From: an uncultured Ectothiorhodospiraceae bacterium
GTDB taxonomy: Bacteria; Pseudomonadota; Gammaproteobacteria; XJ16; Halofilaceae
Direction of reading: 5' to 3'
DNA length: 35,813 nt
NCBI GenBank assembly: GCA_913055615.1
Contig: CAJXKK010000026.1
Span: 1 to 35,813 of the forward strand
How positions within the stretch are numbered: the first letter of the stretch is position 1; every line of letters begins with the position of its first letter. Of this stretch, positions 17,711 through 28,121 are shown in pieces. The notes under the pieces were generated by a model. The model was not told where the DNA came from, ran no database searches, and was given only the letters and a program-made list of their open reading frames with translations. A program made the translations under genes and the position numbers.

Positions 17711-18241
17711 TCATGCACTCTCGTCGGTATGCCGCCGGAATTCCGTCTTGTGGCAGCGGGGGCAGGGCGGGATATGCCCTGGCTCATGGAAATGCATCAA
17801 CTGCCCGCAATTGCCGCAGCGCAGCGTGCCCGGGCCGGTCATCTCGCCGCTGCGGTACAGCGGGCCGGATTTGAGTTCCCGGTTGAACGCCTCCATCTCC
17901 AGCCGCGTGCGATCGGCCGCGCGCACGAACAGGTCCACCAGCCCGTGCTCGACCATCGACAGATCGATCTGCGCCCATTCGCGCAGCTCGCGCCCCGTGC
18001 GCGAGAGGTAATCGCCGGCATCGTGCAGATCGCGCTTGAGATAGCCGGCGACCTGGTCCGCTTCTTCCCGCGTCACCTCACCGAGCTCCGTCGTGCTCTT
18101 GCGCGCACGCTCGACCGCATCGTGCAAAGACGGGCGCGTCTCGTTCTCCAGGATCTCGCGGGCGCGCTCGAGCATGCGGCGGTAGGCGCGTACAAGGTGC
18201 GGGCTGGTCACGTCCCCCTCGGTCTTATGGTCGTCGGCCAT
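17711..18241 (-). CDS. YbeL-like zinc-ribbon protein (DUF1451 family)
   Basis: A 176-residue cytoplasmic protein of unknown function. Residues about 15-125 are helical and charged, with coiled-coil character. The C-terminus is a zinc ribbon with two Cys pairs, CGNC and CPRC, separated by a His-rich loop (LMHFHEPGHIP). The E. coli homologue ybeL is likewise divergent from leuS, so the neighbourhood supports the call. The frame extends to a TTG at 18268, but the ATG at 18241 has GGAG eight bases upstream and is preferred. In other species the gene is near leuS without a known functional tie. Confidence 0.88.
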   Translation of the reverse strand: MADDHKTEGDVTSPHLVRAYRRMLERAREILENETRPSLHDAVERARKSTTELGEVTREEADQVAGYLKRDLHDAGDYLSRTGRELREWAQIDLSMVEHGLVDLFVRAADRTRLEMEAFNRELKSGPLYRSGEMTGPGTLRCGNCGQLMHFHEPGHIPPCPRCHKTEFRRHTDESA

Positions 18242-18355
18242 CGCTGTCTCTCCGTCAAACCGGTTCAATCACCACCCCCATTGTAGCGCCGGCAACCCGC
18301 GTTGTACCCCGGAACACGAGCGCCGCCCTCGCCAACGCCGACCAACGACCCGCCC

Positions 18356-21244
<2,889 letters not shown>

Positions 21245-21333
21245 CCCCATGACCAAAACCCGGACTCACTGCGGTAACGCGGATTGGCCTCGAACCCGAC
21301 AAAACGAAACGCGGACCTTCTGCGGGATCGCAG

Positions 21334-21351
21334 GTCGGGTTGTAATCCGAC
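21334..21351 (+). repeat. REP-like hairpin GTCGG...CCGAC
   Basis: The stem GTCGG/CCGAC surrounds GTTGTAAT in the 202-bp leuS-lptE gap. It is a degenerate relative of the hairpin at 21450-21466 (GTCGGGCTGTAAGCCCGA). Confidence 0.6.
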
Positions 21352-21446
21352 ATGCCACGCATCGGCCCCGAACGCCCCGGATCGAAATCGCGACGCCCGA
21401 TCCATCCGCAACCCGCGTTGCCCCCCGAAACGCCGCGGGCACCCCA

Positions 21447-22007
21447 ATGTCGGGCTGTAAGCCCGATCCACGATGGGGATGCCTCGCGCCACGGCACCGT
21501 ACGCTGCGCTCGGTCACCGTCGTCCTGCTGGTCACGGCCCTGAGCGCCTGCGGCTGGCAACTACGCGGCAGCTACAACCTGTCCCCGGGCATCACGCCGA
21601 TCGCCGTCACGGGGGGTGGCGGCGCCGCCGGCGCACTGCGCGACAGCCTGCGCAGCAGCAACGCCCTTGCGCAGTCGACCGAGGAGACCGCCGCTTCCGA
21701 CCTCGAGATCCTGAAAGAGGAGACCAGCCGTCGGGTCATTTCCGTGGATGCCAATGGCAAGGTCGACGAATATGAACTCCGCTACGCGGTGCGCTGGCAG
21801 CTCACCGCCGAAGGCAGCGACGACAAGAGCCGTCGCATCCTCATCGCCCCGACGACCCTCCGCGCGAACCGCAGTTACGATTACAGCGCCAATACCGTCC
21901 TCTCGACCAACGAGCAGGAACAGCGGCTGATCGAGAATATGCGCGACGACATCGCCCAGCGCATCCTCTTTCGCCTGCAGGGCGTACAGCTCACCGACGA
22001 CGACTGA
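21447..22007 (+). CDS. lptE: LPS-assembly lipoprotein LptE
   Basis: This outer membrane lipoprotein plugs LptD and completes the LPS export machine. With the ATG at 21447 it has 186 residues. The hydrophobic stretch VTVVLLVTALSAC ends in a lipobox with C35, followed by GWQLRG, the usual first residues of mature LptE. The rest fits the family (ISVDANGKVDEYELRYAVRW, then RILIAPTTLRANRSYDYSAN). The ATG is the only one in frame close to the signal peptide. It sits at the edge of a REP-like hairpin and has no good ribosome site, so the true start could also be a CTG near 21504. Position after leuS matches E. coli, but the usual next gene holA is missing. Confidence 0.88.
   Translation: MSGCKPDPRWGCLAPRHRTLRSVTVVLLVTALSACGWQLRGSYNLSPGITPIAVTGGGGAAGALRDSLRSSNALAQSTEETAASDLEILKEETSRRVISVDANGKVDEYELRYAVRWQLTAEGSDDKSRRILIAPTTLRANRSYDYSANTVLSTNEQEQRLIENMRDDIAQRILFRLQGVQLTDDD
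21450..21466 (+). repeat. REP-like hairpin at the lptE start
   Basis: A perfect 6-bp stem TCGGGC/GCCCGA with loop TGTAA begins one base after the proposed lptE ATG (21447-21449). GTCGGGCT(G)AAGCCCGAC sequences are common intergenic repeats in gammaproteobacteria. Confidence 0.7.
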
Positions 22008-22135
22008 TCCCCCACAGAGTAGGCCATACCTGGCCTGATCATTCGCCTGCAAGGTTTTCTGTCGCTGATGCGCGCACTTCGCATGGCACGTATCATGCTC
22101 GAAGGCTGGATCCGGACGCGGCCCGAGGGATCGCT

Positions 22136-23353
22136 TTGTCCGGCACGCAACGGTGGATCGATGCCATGGCCAGCAAACGAGGGCACGTGCATGTGCCCCA
22201 TGACGTCATCGCCCGCCAGCGGCCAGGGTCGTGGACGCCGCCACCGGACAGTCCGGAGCAAACGCCTCAACGACAGGCAATCCTGATCATTCGTCTATCG
22301 ACGCTCGGCGACGTCGCCCTGGCATCCGCCGTCATCGATCCGCTGCGGCGCCGATACCCCCACGCCCGGCAGGTATGGTTGGTATACCCGCAAGCCGCCC
22401 CGCTGATCGCCGGGAACAGGGCTTTGGACGACGTCATCACCGTCCCGCATGAGGAATGGGGTCGTCTGCTGCGCCGCGGGCGCTGGCTGCGTCTCGTGCG
22501 CGAGTGCAGGGCATTGATCCGCCGCCTCCGCGCGGGACGCTTCGGTCTCGCGCTCGATCTGCAGGGCCAGTGGAGCAGTGCGATCTGGGCGCGGCTGGCG
22601 AACGCGCCGCAGCGTATCGGCGTGGGGCCGCGCGACGGCAGTTCCGTTCTGCTCAACGCCCTGGTTGAACGCAACCCCACCCTGGCCACACCATGTGGCG
22701 AGTATGACCCGCTGCTGTGGCGGCTCGGCGCCGACCGGGTCCGCTCCCGTCTCGGCATCGCCCCCCCGCCTCTCGCCCGGGAGGCGGCGGAAGAGCGGCT
22801 CGTTGGTGCGAATGTGAGCCGGGGCTTCGTCGCGCTGTGCCCTTTCAACGCGGACCGGCGCAGGCAATGGCCCGCCGAACGCTGGGCCGCGCTCGCGGCG
22901 CATCTGCGCGAGCAGACTTCGTTGCCGGTTGTCCTGTTCGGTGGTCCGCAAGATCACGACGCCGCGGCGTCCATCCTCGCCGCGCCGGGAGGCGAGGAGA
23001 TCGTCAACTGGACCGGCGCCACCGACATCGGTGAAGCCGCCGCGCTGCTCGGTCGCGCGACGCTGGTGATCGGCGTCGATACCAGCCTCACCCACATCGC
23101 CGCCGGCCAGGGTCGCCCGACGGTTGCGCTTTTTGGCGCCACGCGCCCATGGCGGGCAACGCAGTCGCAGCCGATCCGCGTACTCGGTCAGGAATCGTCC
23201 GATGCGCCATCGGATCAGCGACCCACCGCCGACAGCATCAGGACCAGTGGCATGGAGGCGATCGCTGTGGAGGAGGTGCTGACGACCGCATACCTGCTGC
23301 TCGATCGGCGCGTTGACGGCGCGCGCGCGGATATGGAGCGCCGCGGCGCCTGA
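22136..23353 (+). CDS. Glycosyltransferase family 9 (heptosyltransferase-like)
   Basis: A 405-residue GT-B enzyme of the ADP-heptose:LPS heptosyltransferase family, expected to add heptose to the LPS inner core at the cytoplasmic face. The N-terminal domain begins ILIIRLSTLGDVALASAVIDPL at about residue 49. The C-terminal domain has CPFNADRRRQWPAERWAALA, VLFGGPQDHD and the donor-site GVDTSLTHIAAGQGRPTVALFG. Proteins of this family normally start at the ILIIRLS stretch, so the first 48 residues are an extra or untranslated stretch. The TTG at 22136 has AGGGA six bases upstream and is the best-spaced start. An ATG at residue 11 is an alternative. It follows lptE by 128 bp, a sensible partner because both serve LPS. 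It could be WaaC/WaaF-like or another GT9 member. Confidence 0.88.
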   Translation: MSGTQRWIDAMASKRGHVHVPHDVIARQRPGSWTPPPDSPEQTPQRQAILIIRLSTLGDVALASAVIDPLRRRYPHARQVWLVYPQAAPLIAGNRALDDVITVPHEEWGRLLRRGRWLRLVRECRALIRRLRAGRFGLALDLQGQWSSAIWARLANAPQRIGVGPRDGSSVLLNALVERNPTLATPCGEYDPLLWRLGADRVRSRLGIAPPPLAREAAEERLVGANVSRGFVALCPFNADRRRQWPAERWAALAAHLREQTSLPVVLFGGPQDHDAAASILAAPGGEEIVNWTGATDIGEAAALLGRATLVIGVDTSLTHIAAGQGRPTVALFGATRPWRATQSQPIRVLGQESSDAPSDQRPTADSIRTSGMEAIAVEEVLTTAYLLLDRRVDGARADMERRGA

Positions 23354-23360
23354 AGGGAAC

Positions 23361-23428
23361 GCCGCCATTGCGCGGTGATGTGCCCCGGACGGGTATCCAC
23401 CCCAACGGACCGCGCAAAGCCGGCCTAC
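23361..23428 (+). repeat. Dispersed repeat module A, solo copy
   Basis: TTGCGCGGT (23368-23376) and ACCGCGCAA (23409-23417) are perfect 9-bp inverted repeats, and the module ends GCCGGCCTAC. It matches the A parts at 23503-23571 (direct) and 18480-18549 (inverted). Confidence 0.8.
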
Positions 23429-23440
23429 GGCGCTGTGGAT

Positions 23441-23571
23441 GTAGGCCGGTTTTCCCCGACGTTCGCCGTGTTTCGCGCGTGCGTCGGCATCCGCCGCCGG
23501 GGAATGCCGGCATTGCGCGGTAACGTGCACCGGGCGGATATCCCCCACGGACCGCGCAACGCAGGCCTGCG
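23441..23571 (+). repeat. Composite inverted repeat (module B plus module A), direct copy
   Basis: It begins GTAGGCCGG (23441-23449), shares CCGGGGAATGCCGGCATTGC with the reverse of 18480-18612, and carries module A framed by TTGCGCGGT (23513-23521) and ACCGCGCAA (23551-23559). Confidence 0.8.
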
Positions 23572-23608
23572 TGCGTTGTCCGAAACGCCGAATCCCGTCA
23601 AACGCCGA

Positions 23609-23643
23609 ATGCGCGCGTTCGCCTTCGGCGAAAACGCGCCTAC
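23609..23643 (+). repeat. 35-base dispersed repeat, copy 2
   Basis: Identical to 18428-18462 and in the same orientation on this strand, although the neighbouring B+A composite is inverted between the two sites. Confidence 0.85.
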
Positions 23644-23661
23644 GAACGGCGTAACGCGATA

Positions 23662-23690
23662 CCTGTGCAGGAGCGAGCTCGCTCGCGATC
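23662..23690 (+). repeat. REP-like hairpin, GCGAGC/GCTCGC type, copy 2
   Basis: The stem GCGAGC (23673-23678) and GCTCGC (23681-23686) has a two-base loop and follows CCTGTGCAGGA. It is related to 18356-18380. Confidence 0.7.
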
Positions 23691-23740
23691 GTACCCGGAC
23701 ACGGCTCGGCATCGACAACGGTCGCGTATGCCGGCCCGAA

Positions 23741-23839
23741 TCCCCGGATTCCGCTTTCGGCTGCATCCGGGCTACGGTTATGCAGGATGGTTTCGAGTCT
23801 GCCGTAGCCCGGATGGCGGCGCCAGCCGAAATCCGGGGG
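23741..23839. repeat. Pair of inverted REP-like units (BIME-like)
   Basis: Unit one (23741-23777) read on the minus strand begins CCGTAGCCCGGATGCAGC and ends CCGGGGA. Unit two (23802-23839, plus strand) begins CCGTAGCCCGGATGGC and ends ATCCGGGG. The two face each other across 24 bases. Confidence 0.75.
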
Positions 23840-23890
23840 AGCGTTTGCAAGGTGGTGGCTGATTTCCCCGCGGTATGCCCGCCAGCCCCC

Positions 23891-24646
23891 TCAGTTGATC
23901 CACCCCTTCCACCGATACCACGCCATGCCGATGTATTCGTGCAGTGCGCGGCCGGTCTGCCAGAAGGCCTCGCTGCTTGGGAGCCAGGGGTGGGTTCTCG
24001 CTTGGGGGCTTTGCACGATCTCGTAGTCGGTCGGTGCCGGGAATACGCGTACCTGTGCGGAGCGGAAGGTGGCCAAGGCGCGCGGCATGTGCAGGGCGGA
24101 GGTGACGAGCAGCACGCGGCCGAGCCCTTCGCGCTCGACGATCTCGCCGACGATTTGTGCATCCGTGTAGGTCCGCAGGCTGCGGCCCGGCGCGATGATG
24201 GCGTCCCCGGGCACGCCGAACGCCTGCAGTACCTCGGCGCCGGCCGCGGCGGCGGTCTGCCCCTGATCGGTGTAGGGGCGCATGCCGGTGGTGATGACCA
24301 GCGGCGCCTTGTCCGCCTGGTAGAGCCGGGCGCCGAACCAGATCCGGTCCGCGGAATGGCGGAGGTCGGGCCCGATCCGCGGCGGCGCCTGCGGGTTGAC
24401 GCCGCCGCCGAGTACGACGATGGCGTCGGCGCTCGGGATGCGGTCGATGGTGGTCGGCGGGTACTGGCGTTCGAGCGAGTGCATCAGTCTCTGCGCCAAG
24501 AACGGTGTGGCCGCCAGCCAGGTGCCGGCGAGGGTGATCAGAAGGATGAAGATCGCCGTGCCGCGCCGGTTGAGAAACAGCAGCAGGATAGCGAGGGCCA
24601 GCAGGGCGAGGGTGAGCGTGAGCGGGTGCGCGAGGTGTTGCAGCAT
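23891..24646 (-). CDS. YdcF/ElyC-family membrane protein (DUF218)
   Basis: A 251-residue protein. Two N-terminal hydrophobic helices (about 8-25 and 30-50) anchor a periplasmic DUF218 domain with the family landmarks DAIVVLGGGVN, ADRIWFGARLY, LVITTGMRPY and LLVTSALHMPRALATF. E. coli relatives include ElyC, which affects envelope polysaccharide metabolism, and SanA. The exact reaction is unknown. A much longer open frame runs upstream antisense to the ABC permease, but the ATG at 24646 gives the normal N-terminus and has GGGA about ten bases upstream. It is convergent with the glycosyltransferase gene and lies 89 bp after the DUF3299 gene on the same strand. Confidence 0.88.
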   Translation of the reverse strand: MLQHLAHPLTLTLALLALAILLLFLNRRGTAIFILLITLAGTWLAATPFLAQRLMHSLERQYPPTTIDRIPSADAIVVLGGGVNPQAPPRIGPDLRHSADRIWFGARLYQADKAPLVITTGMRPYTDQGQTAAAAGAEVLQAFGVPGDAIIAPGRSLRTYTDAQIVGEIVEREGLGRVLLVTSALHMPRALATFRSAQVRVFPAPTDYEIVQSPQARTHPWLPSSEAFWQTGRALHEYIGMAWYRWKGWIN

Positions 24647-24735
24647 GGGGCCGATTCCCTTGGCGTCGCCCGGGGCGCGCGGCCCCGATTTTGACGATGC
24701 CGCGCATGGTAACGCGGGTTGGGGTTTGGCGCTCG

Positions 24736-25275
24736 TTAGCGGAATTCGCTGATGGAGTCGGCTGCGATGGTGTAGGTTGAGAGGCCGAGTTCGTTTTCGG
24801 TGGTGTCGATCTCGAGCTCGCCGACGACGTTGTAGGGGGCGTACAGGTCGGTGGGCATGCCGCCGGAGAAGGTGACGTGGACGATCTGGTTGGGCGGCGG
24901 CGGTGGCGAGTGGATGCAGGCGCCGAAATACGGTACGAGGAAAAAGCGGAATGGGTCGCCGTTTTCGGTATGCTCCAGCGGCACCAGGAAACCGGGGATG
25001 CGCACGTATTCCCCTTCGAGGTCGCCCCGCACGCGCGTCGACGAGAGGACCTCGGGCATCTTCACGTCGTCGGTGAGTTCGTCCTTGCCCGACTCGAGCT
25101 GTTCGCGGTTGAGTTCGGCCATGGTCTCGGGGAGCTGTTTCATGGCCTCGCGATCCTCCTCCGGGAGCAGGTCGAACCAGTCGAGGTCCCGGGCCTCGCG
25201 CGCATGGGTCGCGAGCGGTAATGTCAGCAGGCTGGCCAGGATGAGCGCGGTCGCGGTGCGGAGCGGGCGTGCCAT
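24736..25275 (-). CDS. DUF3299 periplasmic protein
   Basis: A 179-residue exported protein. The signal peptide spans residues 1-25 (MARPLRTATALILASLLTLP, ending THA). The mature part opens with an acidic region, then the conserved DUF3299 core: GEYVRIPGFLVPLE at about 88-101, FFLVPYFGACIHSPPPPPNQ at about 111-130 with C119 and H121, and a beta-rich end. Its biochemical role is unknown. Cys and His in the core suggest metal or redox chemistry, but that is inference. It is divergent from a MacB-like ABC transporter, with start codons only 29 bp apart (36 if the internal ATG is used). From memory, DUF3299 genes travel with such transporters, including zinc-regulated clusters in vibrios. Confidence 0.85.
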   Translation of the reverse strand: MARPLRTATALILASLLTLPLATHAREARDLDWFDLLPEEDREAMKQLPETMAELNREQLESGKDELTDDVKMPEVLSSTRVRGDLEGEYVRIPGFLVPLEHTENGDPFRFFLVPYFGACIHSPPPPPNQIVHVTFSGGMPTDLYAPYNVVGELEIDTTENELGLSTYTIAADSISEFR

Positions 25276-25304
25276 GGTCGTGTCCGGCGACGGGAGATGA
25301 GTGT

Positions 25305-26027
25305 GTGAGTATGCCCGAAAGCGCCCCCCGCAACAGTGGCGCGGTCACACTGCGCGATGTGCGGTTCGCGTGGCCGCGCGCGGCCGAGCCGGTCCTCGCG
25401 CTCGAGTCGTTCGCCATCGAGCGCGGCGAGCGCGTGTTCCTGTGCGGCCCGAGCGGCAGCGGCAAGAGCACCCTGCTGGGCCTGATCGGCGGCGTGCTGC
25501 AGCCGGGTGGGGGTGAGGTCGGTGTGCTCGGCACGGATCTCGCCCGGCTTTCGCCGGCCGCGCGCGATCGTTTCCGCGCGGACCAAATCGGCCTCGTGTT
25601 CCAGCAGTTCAACCTGCTGCCGTACCTCGGCGTGGTCGATAACGTCCTGCTTGCGACGCGGTTCTCATCGCGCCGTGCGGCCGCGGTCGGAGGGGACGCC
25701 GCCGGCGCCGCGCGTGATCTGCTGGCGGTGCTGGGCCTGGAAGACGCGCGGCTGCTGCGCTCGCCGGTGACCGAGCTCAGCGTCGGCCAGCAGCAGCGGG
25801 TCGCCGTCGCGCGCGCGCTGCTGGGCGCGCCCGGTCTGGTGATCGCCGATGAGCCGACCTCCGCGCTGGACAGCGATGCCCGAGCCGCGTTCATGGATTT
25901 GCTATTCCGGGAATGCGTGCGTACGGGGGCGACGCTGCTGTTCGTCAGCCACGATCGTGCGCTCGCGGATGGATTCGATCGCGTGGTCGAGCTGCCGGCC
26001 CTGAACCGCGCGCCGGTGCCGGCATGA
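25305..26027 (+). CDS. ABC transporter ATP-binding protein (LolD/MacB type)
   Basis: A 240-residue ATPase of the FtsE/LolD/MacB group. Walker A is GPSGSGKST. The Q-loop region is VFQQFNLLPYLGVVDNVLL. The signature motif is LSVGQQQR, a mild variant of LSGGQ. Walker B is VIADEPTSALD, with the H-loop SHD. The GTG at 25305 has GGGAG eight bases upstream. The ATG at 25311, two codons later, is an alternative with poorer spacing. The stop overlaps the permease start (ATGA at 26024-26027), so the two are translationally coupled. No membrane-fusion protein gene is nearby, unlike macAB. The substrate is unknown. Confidence 0.92.
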   Translation: MSMPESAPRNSGAVTLRDVRFAWPRAAEPVLALESFAIERGERVFLCGPSGSGKSTLLGLIGGVLQPGGGEVGVLGTDLARLSPAARDRFRADQIGLVFQQFNLLPYLGVVDNVLLATRFSSRRAAAVGGDAAGAARDLLAVLGLEDARLLRSPVTELSVGQQQRVAVARALLGAPGLVIADEPTSALDSDARAAFMDLLFRECVRTGATLLFVSHDRALADGFDRVVELPALNRAPVPA

Positions 26028-27289
26028 AGGCGCTGTTCGGGATCGCCCTGCGCAGCCTTGCGAACCGGCGGCTGACAGTCGGTCTCACGATTATCGGCCT
26101 GACGGTCAGCGTGGCGCTGCTGCTCGGGGTCGAGCAGGCGCGAAAATCCGCCCGCGAGGGTTTTACCCAGACCATCTCGGGGACCGACCTGATCGTCGGC
26201 GCGCGCAGCGGCCCGGTGCAACTGCTGCTCTACTCCGTGTTCCACATCGGCAACGCGACCAACCAGCTCTCCTGGCAGAGCTACGAGGAGATCGCCGCCA
26301 GCGATGCCGTCGCCTGGACGGTGCCGATCGCGCTCGGTGATTCCCACCGCGGGTTCCGGGTGATGGGCACCACCGACGCCGTGTTCGAACACTATCGCTA
26401 CGCGCGCTCGCGCGAACTGCGCTTCGCGGAGGGCGAGGCTTTCGCCGGCGTGTTCGATGCCGTGATCGGGGCCGATGTCGCCGCGCGGCTGGGCTATGAC
26501 GTTGGGCGAGAGATCGTGCTCAGCCACGGGGTCGCCACGACGAGCTTCCTCGACCACGGCGACAAGCCGTTCACCGTGACCGGCATCCTCGAGCGGACCG
26601 GGACGCCGCTGGACCGCAGCGTGCTGGTCTCGCTGGAGGGGATCGAGGCGATCCATGTCGACTGGCAGCAGGGGCGGCCACCGACGCCGGGCCAGCGGGT
26701 CTCGGCGGACGACGCCCGCGCCATGGATCTGCAGCCGAAGGCCATCACCGCGTTCCTGGTGGGTCTGGAATCCCGCGTTGCGACCTTCGGCCTGCAGCGG
26801 GCGATCAACGACTATACGGATGAGGCGCTCACGGCGATCCTGCCCGGGGTCGCGCTGTCCGAGCTGTGGTCGGTGATCGCCACCGTCGAGCGCGTCCTGC
26901 TGGCAATCTCCGCCTGCGTGGTGCTGGCGGGCCTGATCGGCATGGTCACGACGCTTTTGACCAGCCTGAGCGAGCGGCGGCGCGAGATGGCGATCCTGCG
27001 GGCGGTCGGCGCTCGGCCATGGCACATCTTCGTGCTGTTCATGCTGGAGGCGACCGCGATCGGGGTCGCGGCGGCGGTGCTCGGCAGTGCCCTCGTCTTC
27101 GGCGGCTTCTGGCTCGGGGCGGGCGTGATCGCCCGGGAGACCGGCATCCATCTTGAGCTCGTCGCCCCCGGGCAGAGCGAGGCCATTATCGTCGGGCTGG
27201 TGATCGCGGCGAGCGCGCTGGCGGGTGCCATTCCGGCCTGGCGCGCGTGGCGGACATCGCTCGCTGACGGCCTCTCGATCCGGCTGTGA
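26024..27289 (+). CDS. FtsX/MacB-like ABC transporter permease
   Basis: A 421-residue inner membrane protein with type VII ABC topology: one N-terminal helix (about 15-36), a large periplasmic domain (about 40-285), and three C-terminal helices (about 290-410) with the conserved cytoplasmic ERRREMAILRAVGARPWHI. It ends AWRAWRTSLADGLSIRL, typical of these permeases. Such proteins transmit force to the periplasm (LolE, MacB, FtsX) more often than they form a channel. It pairs with the ATPase at 25305 by a four-base overlap. With the divergent DUF3299 protein it may form one periplasmic system. The frame opens upstream at 25913, inside the ATPase, but that part is out of family. Confidence 0.92.
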   Translation: MKALFGIALRSLANRRLTVGLTIIGLTVSVALLLGVEQARKSAREGFTQTISGTDLIVGARSGPVQLLLYSVFHIGNATNQLSWQSYEEIAASDAVAWTVPIALGDSHRGFRVMGTTDAVFEHYRYARSRELRFAEGEAFAGVFDAVIGADVAARLGYDVGREIVLSHGVATTSFLDHGDKPFTVTGILERTGTPLDRSVLVSLEGIEAIHVDWQQGRPPTPGQRVSADDARAMDLQPKAITAFLVGLESRVATFGLQRAINDYTDEALTAILPGVALSELWSVIATVERVLLAISACVVLAGLIGMVTTLLTSLSERRREMAILRAVGARPWHIFVLFMLEATAIGVAAAVLGSALVFGGFWLGAGVIARETGIHLELVAPGQSEAIIVGLVIAASALAGAIPAWRAWRTSLADGLSIRL

Positions 27290-27335
27290 GCCTCGGCGGG
27301 CGCCGTACATCGCCCTTCATTCCGGCCAACATGCA

Positions 27336-27354
27336 AATGCAAATCGTTCCTGTT
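27336..27354 (+). promoter_or_regulatory. Fur-box-like site upstream of exbB
   Basis: AATGCAAATCGTTCCTGTT matches 13 of 19 positions of the palindromic consensus AATGAGAATCATTCTCATT. It lies 41 bases before the exbB ATG. Iron repression of exbB-exbD-exbD-tonB is the natural reading, since such operons are usually Fur controlled. Binding is not shown. Confidence 0.6.
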
Positions 27355-27395
27355 TGTGCGACCATCGCCGGTCTCGATGGTAGGGGAGATGAACG

Positions 27396-28121
27396 ATGAA
27401 CGAGTCGGGTTCGATACTCGCCCTGCTCGAGGCCGGCGGTACCGTCATGTGGATCCTCGCCGGCCTCTCCGTGTTCGCGCTGGCGATCCTATTCAACAAG
27501 TTGTGGGATTTCGCGCGCGCCGGGATCTGGCGCCGCAAACCCGTGAACCGCGCGCTGGCCGAGTGGCAGGCCGGGCGCGATGCCACGGCGGTGCAGCCGC
27601 TGGAGCATGCGCGCGATCCGGTCTCCGATGTGCTGCGCGTGGCGCTGGCGGGGTGCATGGACACGGGCGTCGATGACGCCGCGGTGCGTGAAGAGGTGGC
27701 GCGCCGCGGGGCGGCGTGGCTGGAGTCGCTGCGCGGTGGACTCCGGCCGCTGGAACTCATCGGCACGCTGGCGCCGCTGCTGGGCCTGCTGGGCACGGTG
27801 ATCGGCATGATCGACGCCTTCCGCGAGCTCGAATCCGCCGGCAGCCAGGTGGATCCGTCCGTGCTCTCCGGCGGTATCTGGGTGGCCCTGCTGACCACCG
27901 CGGCGGGGCTGTCGGTGGCGATCCCGGCGGTCGCGGCGCACACCTTCCTCGAGCGCCAGCTCGAGGGGTTGCATCACCGGATGCAGGACGCGGCGACGCG
28001 GGTGTTCAGCCGCTCCGTCGGTCGCGTCACGGCGTCCGAGCGGGCGCGCGGCGATACCGTGGCCGACGAGCGGGCGGAGCCCGGTGGGGCGAGGCTGGCG
28101 GAGGCGGCCGGTGCGGATTGA
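27396..28121 (+). CDS. exbB: ExbB-like proton channel subunit (MotA/TolQ/ExbB family)
   Basis: A 241-residue inner membrane protein that, with ExbD, uses the proton gradient to energise TonB. The first helix is at about 12-35, and helices 2 and 3 lie at about 118-140 and 155-180. The conserved Thr-bearing stretches are TLAPLLGLLGTVIGMI and WVALLTTAAGLSVAIPA. A 30-residue charged tail follows. The ATG has GGGGAG nine bases upstream. It is the first gene of a four-gene operon whose members all overlap or abut, which implies a fixed stoichiometry of translation. Confidence 0.93.
   Translation: MNESGSILALLEAGGTVMWILAGLSVFALAILFNKLWDFARAGIWRRKPVNRALAEWQAGRDATAVQPLEHARDPVSDVLRVALAGCMDTGVDDAAVREEVARRGAAWLESLRGGLRPLELIGTLAPLLGLLGTVIGMIDAFRELESAGSQVDPSVLSGGIWVALLTTAAGLSVAIPAVAAHTFLERQLEGLHHRMQDAATRVFSRSVGRVTASERARGDTVADERAEPGGARLAEAAGAD

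Larger units (their letters stand above)
23354..23890. other. 537-bp REP-like repeat array between convergent genes
   Basis: No gene is seen. In order: module A (23361-23428), composite B+A (23441-23571), the 35-base repeat (23609-23643), a GCGAGC/GCTCGC hairpin repeat (23662-23690), and a pair of inverted CCGTAGCCCGGATG repeats (23741-23777 and 23802-23839). The region separates the 3' ends of the glycosyltransferase and ydcF-like genes. Confidence 0.75.

Noticed and set aside
24647-27310. N-terminal part of a 1139-codon minus-strand frame upstream of the ydcF-like gene
   Set aside because: It runs antisense to the ABC permease and ATPase genes and through the DUF3299 region, with low-complexity Arg/Gly content. 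Only the last 251 codons encode a recognisable protein.
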